Of a stretch of 64,000 nucleotides of DNA, positions 49,896 to 58,997 are shown piece after piece. Location of the stretch: contig JAEETA010000002.1 in NCBI GenBank assembly GCA_016286555.1, positions 93,307-157,306 on the forward strand, given 5' to 3'. The notes below the pieces were generated by a model. That model worked only from the letters and a program-made list of their open reading frames with translations. It ran no database searches and was not told where the DNA came from. The stretch comes from Lachnospiraceae bacterium (GTDB lineage: Bacteria; Bacillota; Clostridia; Lachnospirales; Lachnospiraceae). The translations under genes were made by a program, and so were the position numbers. The first letter of the stretch is position 1, and every line of letters starts with the position of its first letter.

Positions 49896-51226
49896 AGGAA
49901 GGAATACTTTTGATTATCAATTATCGCATTATCTATGGGATTCTGGGAATCCTGCTGATTATAGGGCTCATTGATACCGCAAGAACCAGGAGACCTTTCA
50001 TGAGACCGACCAAGAGGCCGACCAACATACGAAAAATGAAGCGAAAACGGAATCACGGAGCCGTCATTTTTGGCGTTGTTATGCTTGTATGCCTCGGGGG
50101 TGCTTTCTTCTTTTGGAACTATCATTCGGAATCATCTCCCGGCATTTCATTTACCGATATCGCAGAAGGCCTTTTCAACAGCGATTCTTCGGACAACACG
50201 AGTACTTATACTTCTGCGCATGACTTTTCCAATTGTTACTTTTATTCCCAACTGGATGGACCCGAAAAAGAGATTTATGAGATCTATTATGATATCGCCC
50301 TGCACCTGAATGACGGGGATAATATAAAACTTGTTAAGACAAACGCTCTGAAAAGCATTCGGGATACGGAGCAGATTGCATGGATCTATTATGAAATGCT
50401 TGAAGATCATCCGGAATTCTTTTTGCTCAAAATGGACAACGGAGCGAGGATACGGTCATCCGTTCAGCTCGCACTGGGGATGCATCAATTTCGTTTTTAC
50501 ATCGATCCGTATTCCCCTGCAGAGATGACCATGATCAGAAATTTTGAATTGGCTGCGGATTCGTTCATGGATCAGATCGATCAAGAACAACCGGATGCGG
50601 ATGTGGAGCTTCAGATCCATGACAAACTGATCAATCTGGTTTCGTATGACTATGACGCTTTGGCAACCAACGAAATGACACTTGCACATACAGCATACGG
50701 GGCCATGTGCGACGACGGATTGGGAAATCGCCATTCAGTCGTATGCGAAGGATACGCATGCGCTTTTCAGTACCTCCTAGCCCGCGCCGGTATCTGCTCT
50801 ACCATGGTATCCGGAATTGCAGGAACGGCAGATAGAAAAAATGCAGGAGAAGGCCCCCATGCATGGAATCTCGTAAGACTGGATGATGAATGGTATGAAA
50901 CGGACAGCTGCTGGGATGATCTGGATCTGAATCGATTGGATCTGAAACCGGAGCAGGTTGTTGTCGTTGAGAATACGGAACCTCAATACTTTGCGGCAAG
51001 ACATTATTACTATAATCGCACGACGGAAGAAATGAAGAATATTCCGACACAGGATAAGTATAAGATCAAGATAAGAACTTCCAACGGATCATTGAGTTTC
51101 AATCCCTGCAGGCAGGCTTATCACATTCGGAAAATGGATCCTTCGGAATGGGGATATGAGACGTTTTGCTATATCAATGAGCTGCTCCCGGAGGCAACCG
51201 GGACGAAGTATAGTTTAGGTTTGTAA
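49892..51226 (+). CDS. membrane-anchored transglutaminase-like protein
   Basis: VVCEGYACAFQYLLARAGI, GPHAWNLVRLDDEWYETDSCWDD (Cys-His-Asp). Confidence 0.82.
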   Translation: MKEGILLIINYRIIYGILGILLIIGLIDTARTRRPFMRPTKRPTNIRKMKRKRNHGAVIFGVVMLVCLGGAFFFWNYHSESSPGISFTDIAEGLFNSDSSDNTSTYTSAHDFSNCYFYSQLDGPEKEIYEIYYDIALHLNDGDNIKLVKTNALKSIRDTEQIAWIYYEMLEDHPEFFLLKMDNGARIRSSVQLALGMHQFRFYIDPYSPAEMTMIRNFELAADSFMDQIDQEQPDADVELQIHDKLINLVSYDYDALATNEMTLAHTAYGAMCDDGLGNRHSVVCEGYACAFQYLLARAGICSTMVSGIAGTADRKNAGEGPHAWNLVRLDDEWYETDSCWDDLDLNRLDLKPEQVVVVENTEPQYFAARHYYYNRTTEEMKNIPTQDKYKIKIRTSNGSLSFNPCRQAYHIRKMDPSEWGYETFCYINELLPEATGTKYSLGL

Positions 51227-51351
51227 TGATTTTTGCCGAGCAAATTTAATATTTTGTTTGATTGTACCACCTCATTCGCAATGCTACTCTAGATAAGTAC
51301 GGGCAACCGTATAGGAAAGTACCCATGACGTTCACCGAGAAAATGCAAGGT

Positions 51352-51891
51352 TCATTTCGACTGATTCAGTTTTTCAATTTCATCCTTTAGTTCCGGTGAC
51401 ACATACTTGATCGCCTCGGGATTTTTTACCACTGCAATCAGTACAATCTCGCGATCAGCTTGGAAAGCAGGATGCACATATTCCAGCGCAAAGCCTGAGT
51501 TTTTTACAGCTTCCAACGCAATCTCACGATCCATACAAAGGTCGACGCCGATGTGCTCAATAGCTTCACCATCCTGCCTGACAGCTGCCAGAACGATTTC
51601 CCGATCATTGCACAGATTTCCGAAAGCATACTCCAGTGCTACACCGTCATTCTTCACCGCTTCCAGTACGATCTCTTTATCCCCACGTAACTCTACGGAA
51701 GCATATTGCAGGGCGATGCCATTCTCCCTCACGGCTGTGAGCACGATCTCACGATCATTCTGCTCTTCCCGAGTGGCATTCTCAAGATTACGGCCATCAG
51801 CTTCTACTGCTGCAAGCGTTGCTTCCCGATGTCTTGTCTTTGCCGCAAGTTCCTGTTCTTTCCTTTCCCTTTTTCTGTTCAGTATCCCCAT
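51352..51891 (-). CDS. DUF4116-repeat protein
   Basis: Tandem DREIVLxAVxxDGxALEYA repeats. Confidence 0.85.
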   Translation of the reverse strand: MGILNRKRERKEQELAAKTRHREATLAAVEADGRNLENATREEQNDREIVLTAVRENGIALQYASVELRGDKEIVLEAVKNDGVALEYAFGNLCNDREIVLAAVRQDGEAIEHIGVDLCMDREIALEAVKNSGFALEYVHPAFQADREIVLIAVVKNPEAIKYVSPELKDEIEKLNQSK

Positions 51892-51931
51892 CGTTTGTTA
51901 TCCTCACGTTTTTGTGAAGTCATTGATACGC

Positions 51932-52693
51932 CTATGAGATCCGGATCATTTGCTCATAGATCAGTATTTCCTTGTCAAAAATCCCCTTGTTGTCATGGTA
52001 GTGCCCAAAGAACCATTTTTTGTAATCCACACTATTCTTTATGTACTCCAGATAATCTGTTTCCGGATCCGGTTCATACATGGAACCTCCCAAAAATACC
52101 TGCGTACTGGTGGAGCAACAGTGTGTCACAATAAAATCAACAGCAAAGCCATGAGCGCTTAGATTGGCTCTGCCCTCCTTCATTTCTTCATCATTTGCCA
52201 GCTCCTGCTCCCACCAGCTTATATGATTGATCCTAAATGGAATATAGTTTCTCCTCAGGTCTTTTTTCTTCTCTTTGAAATCAGGATCATCTGTCTCCAG
52301 TATTCCACCGGAGATGTCATGACTGCGCGCTCCGCCAAAGGTGAATATCTTTTTCCCATCGATTTCAAATACCTGCCCCCGCATCAGATGAAGCACATGC
52401 GGTCGAATCTCGTGAACCTTACCGCCGTGCCACATTTTTACGGGATACGCATTCAGCCTATCAAAATTTTCATGGTTTCCATCAACAAACAGGAGAGTAT
52501 AAGACCGTCCTTCAAACCAGTCAAGCCAGTACTTTTCGTCCCCGCTTTCCTCTCCAACCTCCCAGATGCCGCCAAAGTCACCGCAAATGATCACATAATC
52601 ATCTTTGGTCATCTCTCGTTGTTCCGGGAAATTTTCCATATTGAATCTATGTCTGAATTCTCCGTGTGTATCACCTGTAATATAGATCATCAA
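51932..52693 (-). CDS. metallophosphoesterase
   Basis: MIYITGDTHGEF, VIICGDFGGIW, FVDGNHENFDRL, FGHYHDN. Confidence 0.92.
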   Translation of the reverse strand: MMIYITGDTHGEFRHRFNMENFPEQREMTKDDYVIICGDFGGIWEVGEESGDEKYWLDWFEGRSYTLLFVDGNHENFDRLNAYPVKMWHGGKVHEIRPHVLHLMRGQVFEIDGKKIFTFGGARSHDISGGILETDDPDFKEKKKDLRRNYIPFRINHISWWEQELANDEEMKEGRANLSAHGFAVDFIVTHCCSTSTQVFLGGSMYEPDPETDYLEYIKNSVDYKKWFFGHYHDNKGIFDKEILIYEQMIRIS

Positions 52694-52786
52694 GGTTTCC
52701 TCCCCTCTATACTACATTGTAAATGAGGGTGTATTTGGCGTCATTTAACTCGTGGTTGAAAAAGACATGCAGTAAGCATTCAACGG

Positions 52787-52815
52787 TTGACGAATTATCG
52801 GCTCGGATGTAATAT
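52787..52815 (+). promoter_or_regulatory. candidate promoter for a short convergent (antitoxin-like) RNA
   Basis: TTGACG-17-TAATAT. Confidence 0.55.
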
Positions 52816-52821
52816 TTAAGC

Positions 52822-52917
52822 ATAAAAGAGGTGCTGCCGTAGTTCACGGTTGCCCTCGGGTTAGGTTAAAAAAGAAGTAACCGTATTCCTTGGCATGGGG
52901 CGGTTACTTCTTTTTTC
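52822..52917 (+). ncRNA. putative type I antitoxin-like RNA overlapping the toxin mRNA 3' end
   Basis: Promoter at 52787-52815 and terminator AAAAAAGAAGTAACCG ... CGGTTACTTCTTTTTT (52867-52916). Confidence 0.45.
52867..52916. terminator. bidirectional terminator shared by the toxin mRNA and the convergent RNA
   Basis: 16-bp near-perfect inverted repeat with A/T tails; toxin stop codon lies in the stem. Confidence 0.8.
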
Positions 52918-52996
52918 TTTTCAGACCAAATAAGTATCCTATTTGGAAAACTGCGATCGAATAAGATAAAAACGTCATATATTCGAAGATGGTCAT
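52904..52996 (-). CDS. 30-aa hydrophobic peptide, putative holin-like type I toxin
   Basis: Own translation: MTIFEYMTFLSYSIAVFQIGYLFGLKRKKK; single TM with basic C-terminus; G-rich SD (GGAAGGGGGG) upstream; not in the ORF track. Confidence 0.7.
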   Translation of the reverse strand: MTIFEYMTFLSYSIAVFQIGYLFGLKRKKK

Positions 52997-53106
52997 TAGC
53001 ATCCCCCCTTCCGTAAAGTCGGAGGGTGAAAAAAGTCCCTCCGCTGAAGCTGGAGGGTCAACCGCTTACCGTTAGCAACACCTCTGCAGGATGAACCTGC
53101 AATTCA

Positions 53107-53135
53107 AGTATAGCAAGCATTCAGCAGATAATCAA
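53107..53135 (-). promoter_or_regulatory. toxin promoter TTGATT-17-TATACT
   Basis: -35 at 53130-53135, -10 at 53107-53112 (minus). Confidence 0.7.
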
Positions 53136-53143
53136 TCGAAAAT

Positions 53144-53157
53144 AGAACAAACGTTCG
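53144..53157. promoter_or_regulatory. candidate LexA (SOS) box upstream of the toxin promoter
   Basis: Minus strand CGAACGTTTGTTCT (GAAC-N4-GTTC core). Confidence 0.55.
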
Positions 53158-53179
53158 TTATTCTTTCGGGACAAAAACT

Positions 53180-53206
53180 GCGGAGAGCATGTATCTTGCT
53201 CTCCGC
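53180..53206 (-). terminator. hairpin downstream of the 53231 gene
   Basis: GCGGAGAGCA ... TGCTCTCCGC. Confidence 0.65.
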
Positions 53207-53230
53207 CACTTTTTCTGCACCTATAGAATT

Positions 53231-54283
53231 CTAGTAAATCTCTAACAGCTTCTTGTTAACCCGGGCAGTAACATCAATATAATACTGAGCATCCGCCTTG
53301 CTCATGGTTTTGGTGTCGTATTTCTTGATTGCCTCTGAGAACTCCAGATACTTGTTCATCATATCCATATACTCGGACATCATGGAAATCACATTGTTGG
53401 GGTCGGCTGAATATTTTTTCATGAAGTCAACATACTCGTTCATAACCTCCTCATAACTGTCCAGGAATGCTTTCAGATCAGGGTCTACTTCATCCTCGGA
53501 TGTAGAGGTATTACTAGAGTCATCTGTACCGCCTCCATCCTGATCGTTTCCAATCGAATCTGTTCCCTCCGTGTCCTTTTCGCCTGAATCGGCTCCGCTT
53601 TCATCCGTACCGAAACTATCGGTCGATTCTTCGTAGACATCAATTATATGGATTGAATCGATAAATTCATCAAACGTTGTGAGAGCAGTTTCTTCAACTC
53701 CCTCCTGATACAGAACAACAGATAATATATAGGTTTTGTATTTTTCGGATATAAATACTCCGGTTTCACATGGTAAAGTTGTATTTTCGTCTACTTCACA
53801 AAGGTAGCGGAACAGATAACCTTTAAGGTCTTCTCTTTCGTAATACTCTGTCGTGTAATCTCCCAACACTTTACCAGTCCAGTCCCCGATTCCGGCTTTG
53901 ATAGATCCGTCTTCAACCATCCCTTGAAGCTTATCAAATGCATTTTTGCCGGCAGCGCCTACTTGGATAATCATAGCTGTAGAAGAGTCTTCTTCTTTAT
54001 CACTAGCCCACAGGGCATTATCATTTTCCTGAGAGGATACCCAGCTTTTCGGTATTGATACACGAACATTTCCAACCTGTTCATCCCTGGTTGTGAGCAC
54101 CGGGGCCTGAGGCTCCGGAACGCTTTCAGACAATTCGACTTTAACAGGCTCTGATTCTTTCAGAGCGGTTTCATTTGTATCCGTCATATGTGTGATATAA
54201 TCGGACATCTTTACCATAAACATTACGAATACCCCGACACACACAAGGATAATGATCAAAAGAGTATGTTTCCCTTTATTCAT
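53231..54283 (-). CDS. membrane-anchored hypothetical protein
   Basis: N-terminal TM (TLLIIILVCVGVFVMFMV), acidic Ser/Thr/Gly-rich linker. Confidence 0.65.
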   Translation of the reverse strand: MNKGKHTLLIIILVCVGVFVMFMVKMSDYITHMTDTNETALKESEPVKVELSESVPEPQAPVLTTRDEQVGNVRVSIPKSWVSSQENDNALWASDKEEDSSTAMIIQVGAAGKNAFDKLQGMVEDGSIKAGIGDWTGKVLGDYTTEYYEREDLKGYLFRYLCEVDENTTLPCETGVFISEKYKTYILSVVLYQEGVEETALTTFDEFIDSIHIIDVYEESTDSFGTDESGADSGEKDTEGTDSIGNDQDGGGTDDSSNTSTSEDEVDPDLKAFLDSYEEVMNEYVDFMKKYSADPNNVISMMSEYMDMMNKYLEFSEAIKKYDTKTMSKADAQYYIDVTARVNKKLLEIY

Positions 54284-54295
54284 GCTCCACCTCCC

Positions 54296-54631
54296 TCACC
54301 GCTTTCCTTTCTCTATCTCATCCGAATTCGGCGGGATCACCTTGTACCCGTAGGATTCCAGGGCTGCGATCACCTCCGACGTGATATTGACACGAACGTC
54401 ATTTCCATTCGGATCCTCCTGCTCGATGATCCGATGAAGATCGTCCACGGATGTATTCAACACCTGCGCGATCCGCTTCAGATTGTCCCGGTCAGGAAGT
54501 CCTCCGTCCGTCTCCCATTTGGCCACCGCGGATTTCGACACACAGATCCGTTCCGCCAGTTCCTCCTGGGTCAGTCTCAGGAACTTCCGCCGCTGCGCTA
54601 TAAACCTTCCTAACGTTGTCTTTTCGCTCAT
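54296..54631 (-). CDS. XRE-family HTH regulator
   Basis: LGRFIAQRRKFLRLTQEELAERICVSKSAVAKWETDGGLPD. Confidence 0.93.
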   Translation of the reverse strand: MSEKTTLGRFIAQRRKFLRLTQEELAERICVSKSAVAKWETDGGLPDRDNLKRIAQVLNTSVDDLHRIIEQEDPNGNDVRVNITSEVIAALESYGYKVIPPNSDEIEKGKR

Positions 54632-54749
54632 CTCACCACCTTCTTTTCATGTTAAGTACGGACGGCGCCTGTATCAAATTACTTTTTGGTTACGCTGCGT
54701 AAACATCGCCTTCGGTGTAACTTCATGCTATCCCTTTTCAACGCAAAAA

Positions 54750-54772
54750 ATCCCCACCAAAATGGTGGGGAT
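54750..54772. terminator. intrinsic terminator
   Basis: ATCCCCACC-aaaat-GGTGGGGAT with flanking A-run. Confidence 0.75.
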
Positions 54773-54791
54773 CTTCTCGCACTGTAATTAT

Positions 54792-55244
54792 TTATTCCTC
54801 TGTCGTGATCTTTTGCAGTCCCAGTTCTTCCAACAACCTGTCGATCTCGCCCATATCGTAGTTCCGATTCAGCAGCGCCACTATGAGGCAGGCATCTCTG
54901 GGATCCTTGGCGTAGAGTTCCCGCATTCCGTAGAGCTTTAACGCCCGATTCGTCTCATCCAGCAGCAAATGCCCGGCGATGCAAAAACGCAGGATCAGGT
55001 CACGATCCTTGGTATGTTTTTCCATGCAGAGGATCTTGCTGCCGTATGATTCGCTGACTCCGGCAAAGGAATACACATCTTTCAGTTTCACCCGGTGTTC
55101 GTCCAGCATGTCCTTCATGTAATAGTAGAAGGCCTTTTTCTCATCTGCCAGGTAATGAGCATTATCTTTCAGATAATCACTCAGTTCCTCCGGAGATGTT
55201 CGCTCCAACAGCTCTTCCAGCTCTTCCGTCGGTTTGTTCAGCAT
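54792..55244 (-). CDS. kinase-partner protein (domain shared with the macro-domain protein C-terminus)
   Basis: Start MLNKPTEELEELLERTS at 55244 overlaps the kinase stop (translational coupling). Confidence 0.65.
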   Translation of the reverse strand: MLNKPTEELEELLERTSPEELSDYLKDNAHYLADEKKAFYYYMKDMLDEHRVKLKDVYSFAGVSESYGSKILCMEKHTKDRDLILRFCIAGHLLLDETNRALKLYGMRELYAKDPRDACLIVALLNRNYDMGEIDRLLEELGLQKITTEE

Positions 55245-56398
55245 GTGGTTTTCTCCGTTAGTTCGTTCAGCGCCTCCGCCAGCTCGGAAGCCGTAAATCG
55301 CTCCCCCGCATTCAGTCGGATGCAACGTTCGATGATGTTCCAGACAGGGCCTTCCGCTCTGTGTTTCTTCGGCGTTTCTCCCGTGAGCATCACATTCAGC
55401 AGGATTCCCAGGGCATAAATGTCAGATTTCGTGGTGGAACCGGAGAGTCCGAATCCCGCCTGCTCCGGCGCTGCGTAATCTCTGGTTCCCAGGTGTCTGG
55501 TATCATCCGTCTCATCGGGATCGTACCATTTTGCCACATTCATATCCAGGAGGCAGACACTGCCGTCAGGGCGAATAATGAGGTTTGCAGGCTTGATGTC
55601 CCGATGGATGATGGGGGGCTCACAACTGTGGAGTGCTTCCAGGATCCTGCAAAGCTGCTTCGTGATCACAACGGCTCTGTCATAAGAAATCGGTCCATGT
55701 TCCAGAAACGATTCCAACGTGCAACCTTCCACATACTCTTCAATAACGATGAGACAGGTTTTGCTTTCGTAGAGCTCCTCCACCCGGGGCATACCGGGAA
55801 TGGGATGCTGCAGGAGATATTCATAAATGCTTCTGTCGTAGGTCTTCAGAAGTTTTTTCACCTTTATTTCATCGGTTTCACGATTTCTGACACGGCTGAC
55901 ATTTCCGGCATCATCCACGTCACCCATGGAATCGTAAGAAAGCACCTTCCGGACGTCAGCTGCAGATAAACCAAAGTATGGATTCCTGAGTGCCGCCTGT
56001 GCCTCCTCTTCAGATGTGAAGATCATTTTGTCACTGATCTCGTTCTCAAAGCCGCATTCTGTGCATTTCCAGGTACCGCAGTCCTCGGAAAAACCATCCT
56101 GCAGATTCAGATATCCACCGCAACCGTCGCAGATCCAGACGATGCCATCTTCCAGATCCGGACGGATCAGCATCTGATGGCACCCCTGGCAAACCCAGTA
56201 AGGGAGGGATTCATCATACCCTTTTTGCAGCGTCAGATTGGCTTCACATCTGGGACAACACCCTCCCCAATACCAGCCGTTTTTCGCATCTTTTGCCTCC
56301 CTGCGAATCTGTATGAAATTCCTCAGTTTTTTTGCCAAATCCATTCGCAAAATCCCTAAAACCCTGTACATACAATCACCCTCGCTTTCCGCGGGCAT
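55238..56398 (-). CDS. zinc-ribbon Ser/Thr protein kinase
   Basis: Zinc ribbons CCPRCEAN..CQGCH, CDGCGG..CTECGF; kinase HRDIKPANLIIRPDGSVCLLDMNVAKW, GTRDYAAPEQ; DFG position is DMN. Confidence 0.9.
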   Translation of the reverse strand: MPAESEGDCMYRVLGILRMDLAKKLRNFIQIRREAKDAKNGWYWGGCCPRCEANLTLQKGYDESLPYWVCQGCHQMLIRPDLEDGIVWICDGCGGYLNLQDGFSEDCGTWKCTECGFENEISDKMIFTSEEEAQAALRNPYFGLSAADVRKVLSYDSMGDVDDAGNVSRVRNRETDEIKVKKLLKTYDRSIYEYLLQHPIPGMPRVEELYESKTCLIVIEEYVEGCTLESFLEHGPISYDRAVVITKQLCRILEALHSCEPPIIHRDIKPANLIIRPDGSVCLLDMNVAKWYDPDETDDTRHLGTRDYAAPEQAGFGLSGSTTKSDIYALGILLNVMLTGETPKKHRAEGPVWNIIERCIRLNAGERFTASELAEALNELTEKTTC

Positions 56399-56426
56399 AA
56401 AGAAAGCGAGGGATCACTCTTTTCTA

Positions 56427-58412
56427 TCAGAACTTAATTTCTCCTGCCCCTTCCGCGAAAGGTCCGGGGATCACGAACAGGCCGCGATGATTTCCGAAGA
56501 AATCAGAATCAAAGGTAATGGCGGTGCCGTCAGGATTTTCAAAGCGCTGCTCGGGCTCGAAAGCTTCTCCCAGCACATCGCTGGTGATGAGACTGCCTGC
56601 GAAGTCCTTGATAAATCCGTACACATTGGTCTTCAGGGAATACTTGCCGTTCTTCTCGGTAAGTTCCACCTTCACCTTCGCTTTCTTGTTCACGCAGCCG
56701 TTCGCCTCGTGCTTGCTGACGGTGGCTCCGTTAAAGTAGGCATTGCCCTTCACCCACACGGGAAGATGACCGAAGTGCGCCTCGGCGAGACCACCCATAT
56801 CCGGCTCCTTGCCGAGATTGAAAGGCTTGATCCACTCGTCGTAATTCGGGAAGATATCGAAGGGTGCAGTACCGACCACATCGTACTCCGCATCCGCTGC
56901 GGTGCGCTTTTTGTCCGTGATGGGATGGGCCTGGACAAAGATGTTGTTGTAGATCCGATCGTCGCCGTGGAGAATGGTCATGAAGCCGGCCACTTCGGTA
57001 CGGTGGCGGATGTGATAAGGGGTATATCTGGGCTCGCGCTGATTATTGACAATACTGTCAACTCCGGAGTTGATGAGGCTGAATCCGCCCAGGATCAGGT
57101 TATGCACCACAGCGATACCTTCGCTGGGGATGGTGATGGACACAGGGGAAAGCAGGAGATTGTTGTCGATCAGTGTTGGACCGTGACCAACTTCCACAAA
57201 CACATCCGTGGAGAACATGGCGCCGGGCGCCTGCTTTTTCCCGTCGTGACGATAATTATCATGCATCAGATTCTGCGTAACGCGAGCGCCTTGTGCCTGC
57301 CAGTCAAGCCACACGCCCATGATGCAGTTGTGGATATGGTTGCGGCGGATGGTGACATCGATGGCAGCGTGCAGCTTGATGCCTGCGGTCTCTGCGCCGC
57401 CCAGCTGCTGGGAATTGCAGATATGATGGATATGGCAGTCCTCGATGATGGAGAAGACTCCACCCATACGTCCGACGATACCGGTCTGCTCACAGTGGTG
57501 GATATTGCATCTGCGCACGATGTGACTTCCGATGCGCTCCTTCAGCCAGCCGTGATACTGGCCGCGGCATACCGCATCCCGCTCCATCTGTGTGGGGCTC
57601 TTGACTCTGCGGACAGAGAAATACATGTCGTTTTCCGGATCCAGATATTTTCCCAGAGAGATACCGCAGCAGCGGCTGCCGTAGATCTCGCAGTCCTCGA
57701 TGATCCATCCCTTTGCCCAGTGAGGTCCGATGAGGCCGTCCTGGTAAGCTGCGGGAGGTGCCCAGGTGGTAGCACCCTTGCAGATGGTAAAGCCGCTGAC
57801 GGTGATATAGTTCAGCTCATTCTCTTCGGGCATGAAGCAGTTCCGACGAACGCTGATCTCCACCTTCTCCTTATTGGGATCCAGGCCGCCGAAATTCGCA
57901 TAGATCACGGTCTCATTTCCGTCCTGCTCCGTGTACCATTTGTACTTGGATTCCTCCTCATTCCATGCGAAGGGATCCGCAGCACCCTTGGAGCAATCTG
58001 CCAGGGAATCCGCCTCATACATGGCCAGATCGTTCAGATAAACGCTGCCCGTATGGCGGATGTTTTTTGCAAAATACCAGTCGCCCCATACGCGGGTGGT
58101 GTAGGGATTGTAGGATCCGAAGACGCCGTTGTCGATCCGGACCACCCAAACCTTCCCCTTGTGCTTCGTCCAGGTCTTTACTTCCTCGGCACCTGTGATG
58201 ACAGCAGCCAGAGGCTCTTCCGAACGATAGGTGATGCGGGCATCCTCGCATCCGCCGTGACGAGGCACTACCTGCTCCCGATAGACGCCGGGTGCCACCA
58301 GCACTTCGTCCCCTGCTACAGCCAGCTTTGCAGCTTCGCTGATGGTGCGGAAGGGACGCTCCTTACTTCCGTTTCCGTTTTTCTCTGCATTTCCGTTGAC
58401 ATAGTAGATCAT
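56427..58412 (-). CDS. right-handed parallel beta-helix (DUF1565-like) protein
   Basis: MIYYVNGNAEKNGNGSKERPFRTISEAAKLAVAGDEVLVAPGVYREQV; many HIRRCNIHH/ITIRRNHIHNC-type rungs. Confidence 0.85.
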   Translation of the reverse strand: MIYYVNGNAEKNGNGSKERPFRTISEAAKLAVAGDEVLVAPGVYREQVVPRHGGCEDARITYRSEEPLAAVITGAEEVKTWTKHKGKVWVVRIDNGVFGSYNPYTTRVWGDWYFAKNIRHTGSVYLNDLAMYEADSLADCSKGAADPFAWNEEESKYKWYTEQDGNETVIYANFGGLDPNKEKVEISVRRNCFMPEENELNYITVSGFTICKGATTWAPPAAYQDGLIGPHWAKGWIIEDCEIYGSRCCGISLGKYLDPENDMYFSVRRVKSPTQMERDAVCRGQYHGWLKERIGSHIVRRCNIHHCEQTGIVGRMGGVFSIIEDCHIHHICNSQQLGGAETAGIKLHAAIDVTIRRNHIHNCIMGVWLDWQAQGARVTQNLMHDNYRHDGKKQAPGAMFSTDVFVEVGHGPTLIDNNLLLSPVSITIPSEGIAVVHNLILGGFSLINSGVDSIVNNQREPRYTPYHIRHRTEVAGFMTILHGDDRIYNNIFVQAHPITDKKRTAADAEYDVVGTAPFDIFPNYDEWIKPFNLGKEPDMGGLAEAHFGHLPVWVKGNAYFNGATVSKHEANGCVNKKAKVKVELTEKNGKYSLKTNVYGFIKDFAGSLITSDVLGEAFEPEQRFENPDGTAITFDSDFFGNHRGLFVIPGPFAEGAGEIKF

Positions 58413-58644
58413 ATTTATGTACCCCCATAAACAAAATCCTACGGTTTTTGAACGCACCATTGCGCCCTTATCTGCATCATAGTAAAAACGGAGGATAAAC
58501 ACAACGCCCGGACGTGATCTGATCAAAATCGGGTAAGAAATGATATGACTGCCTCCCCCTTGACAATCAATCGTTTAAGTTTAAAACTATAGAGAAGAGA
58601 AGTATTTTGGCATCTATGGAATGACTGAAACGGGGGGATAAAAA

Positions 58645-58896
58645 ATGGGATTTTTTAAGAGCGGGGCAGAGAAGGAGCTGGACACCATCATCCAGAAACT
58701 GGAGATGAACATGTCCAACAACTACAAGGACAATGCCCAGGAGAATCTCAAGGAGCTGGAGGCGGCCTTTGCCACCATGTGCGCCATGGGCGCGCTGAAG
58801 CCCAATGTGGCAGCCACTTACGAGTCCATCATCATCAGCTACAGAGAGAAAATGAAGGGCTACAGCCACAAGGACCAGAAACCGTTCTGGACCTGA
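58645..58896 (+). CDS. small helical hypothetical protein
   Basis: 83-aa ORF, only plus-strand gene in the local block. Confidence 0.55.
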   Translation: MGFFKSGAEKELDTIIQKLEMNMSNNYKDNAQENLKELEAAFATMCAMGALKPNVAATYESIIISYREKMKGYSHKDQKPFWT

Positions 58897-58997
58897 GATG
58901 ATCCTCAACCGGCGCAGCGCCGGAGAACCCACAACCGCAAACGCAAACAAAACGCCGCCTGACCGAAAAACTCGGAAAGGCGGCATCTTTTCTTTTA

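Noticed and set aside
56238-58430. 730-aa plus-strand ORF
   Set aside because: Antisense to the beta-helix protein and kinase; low-motif translation typical of codon-bias shadow ORFs.
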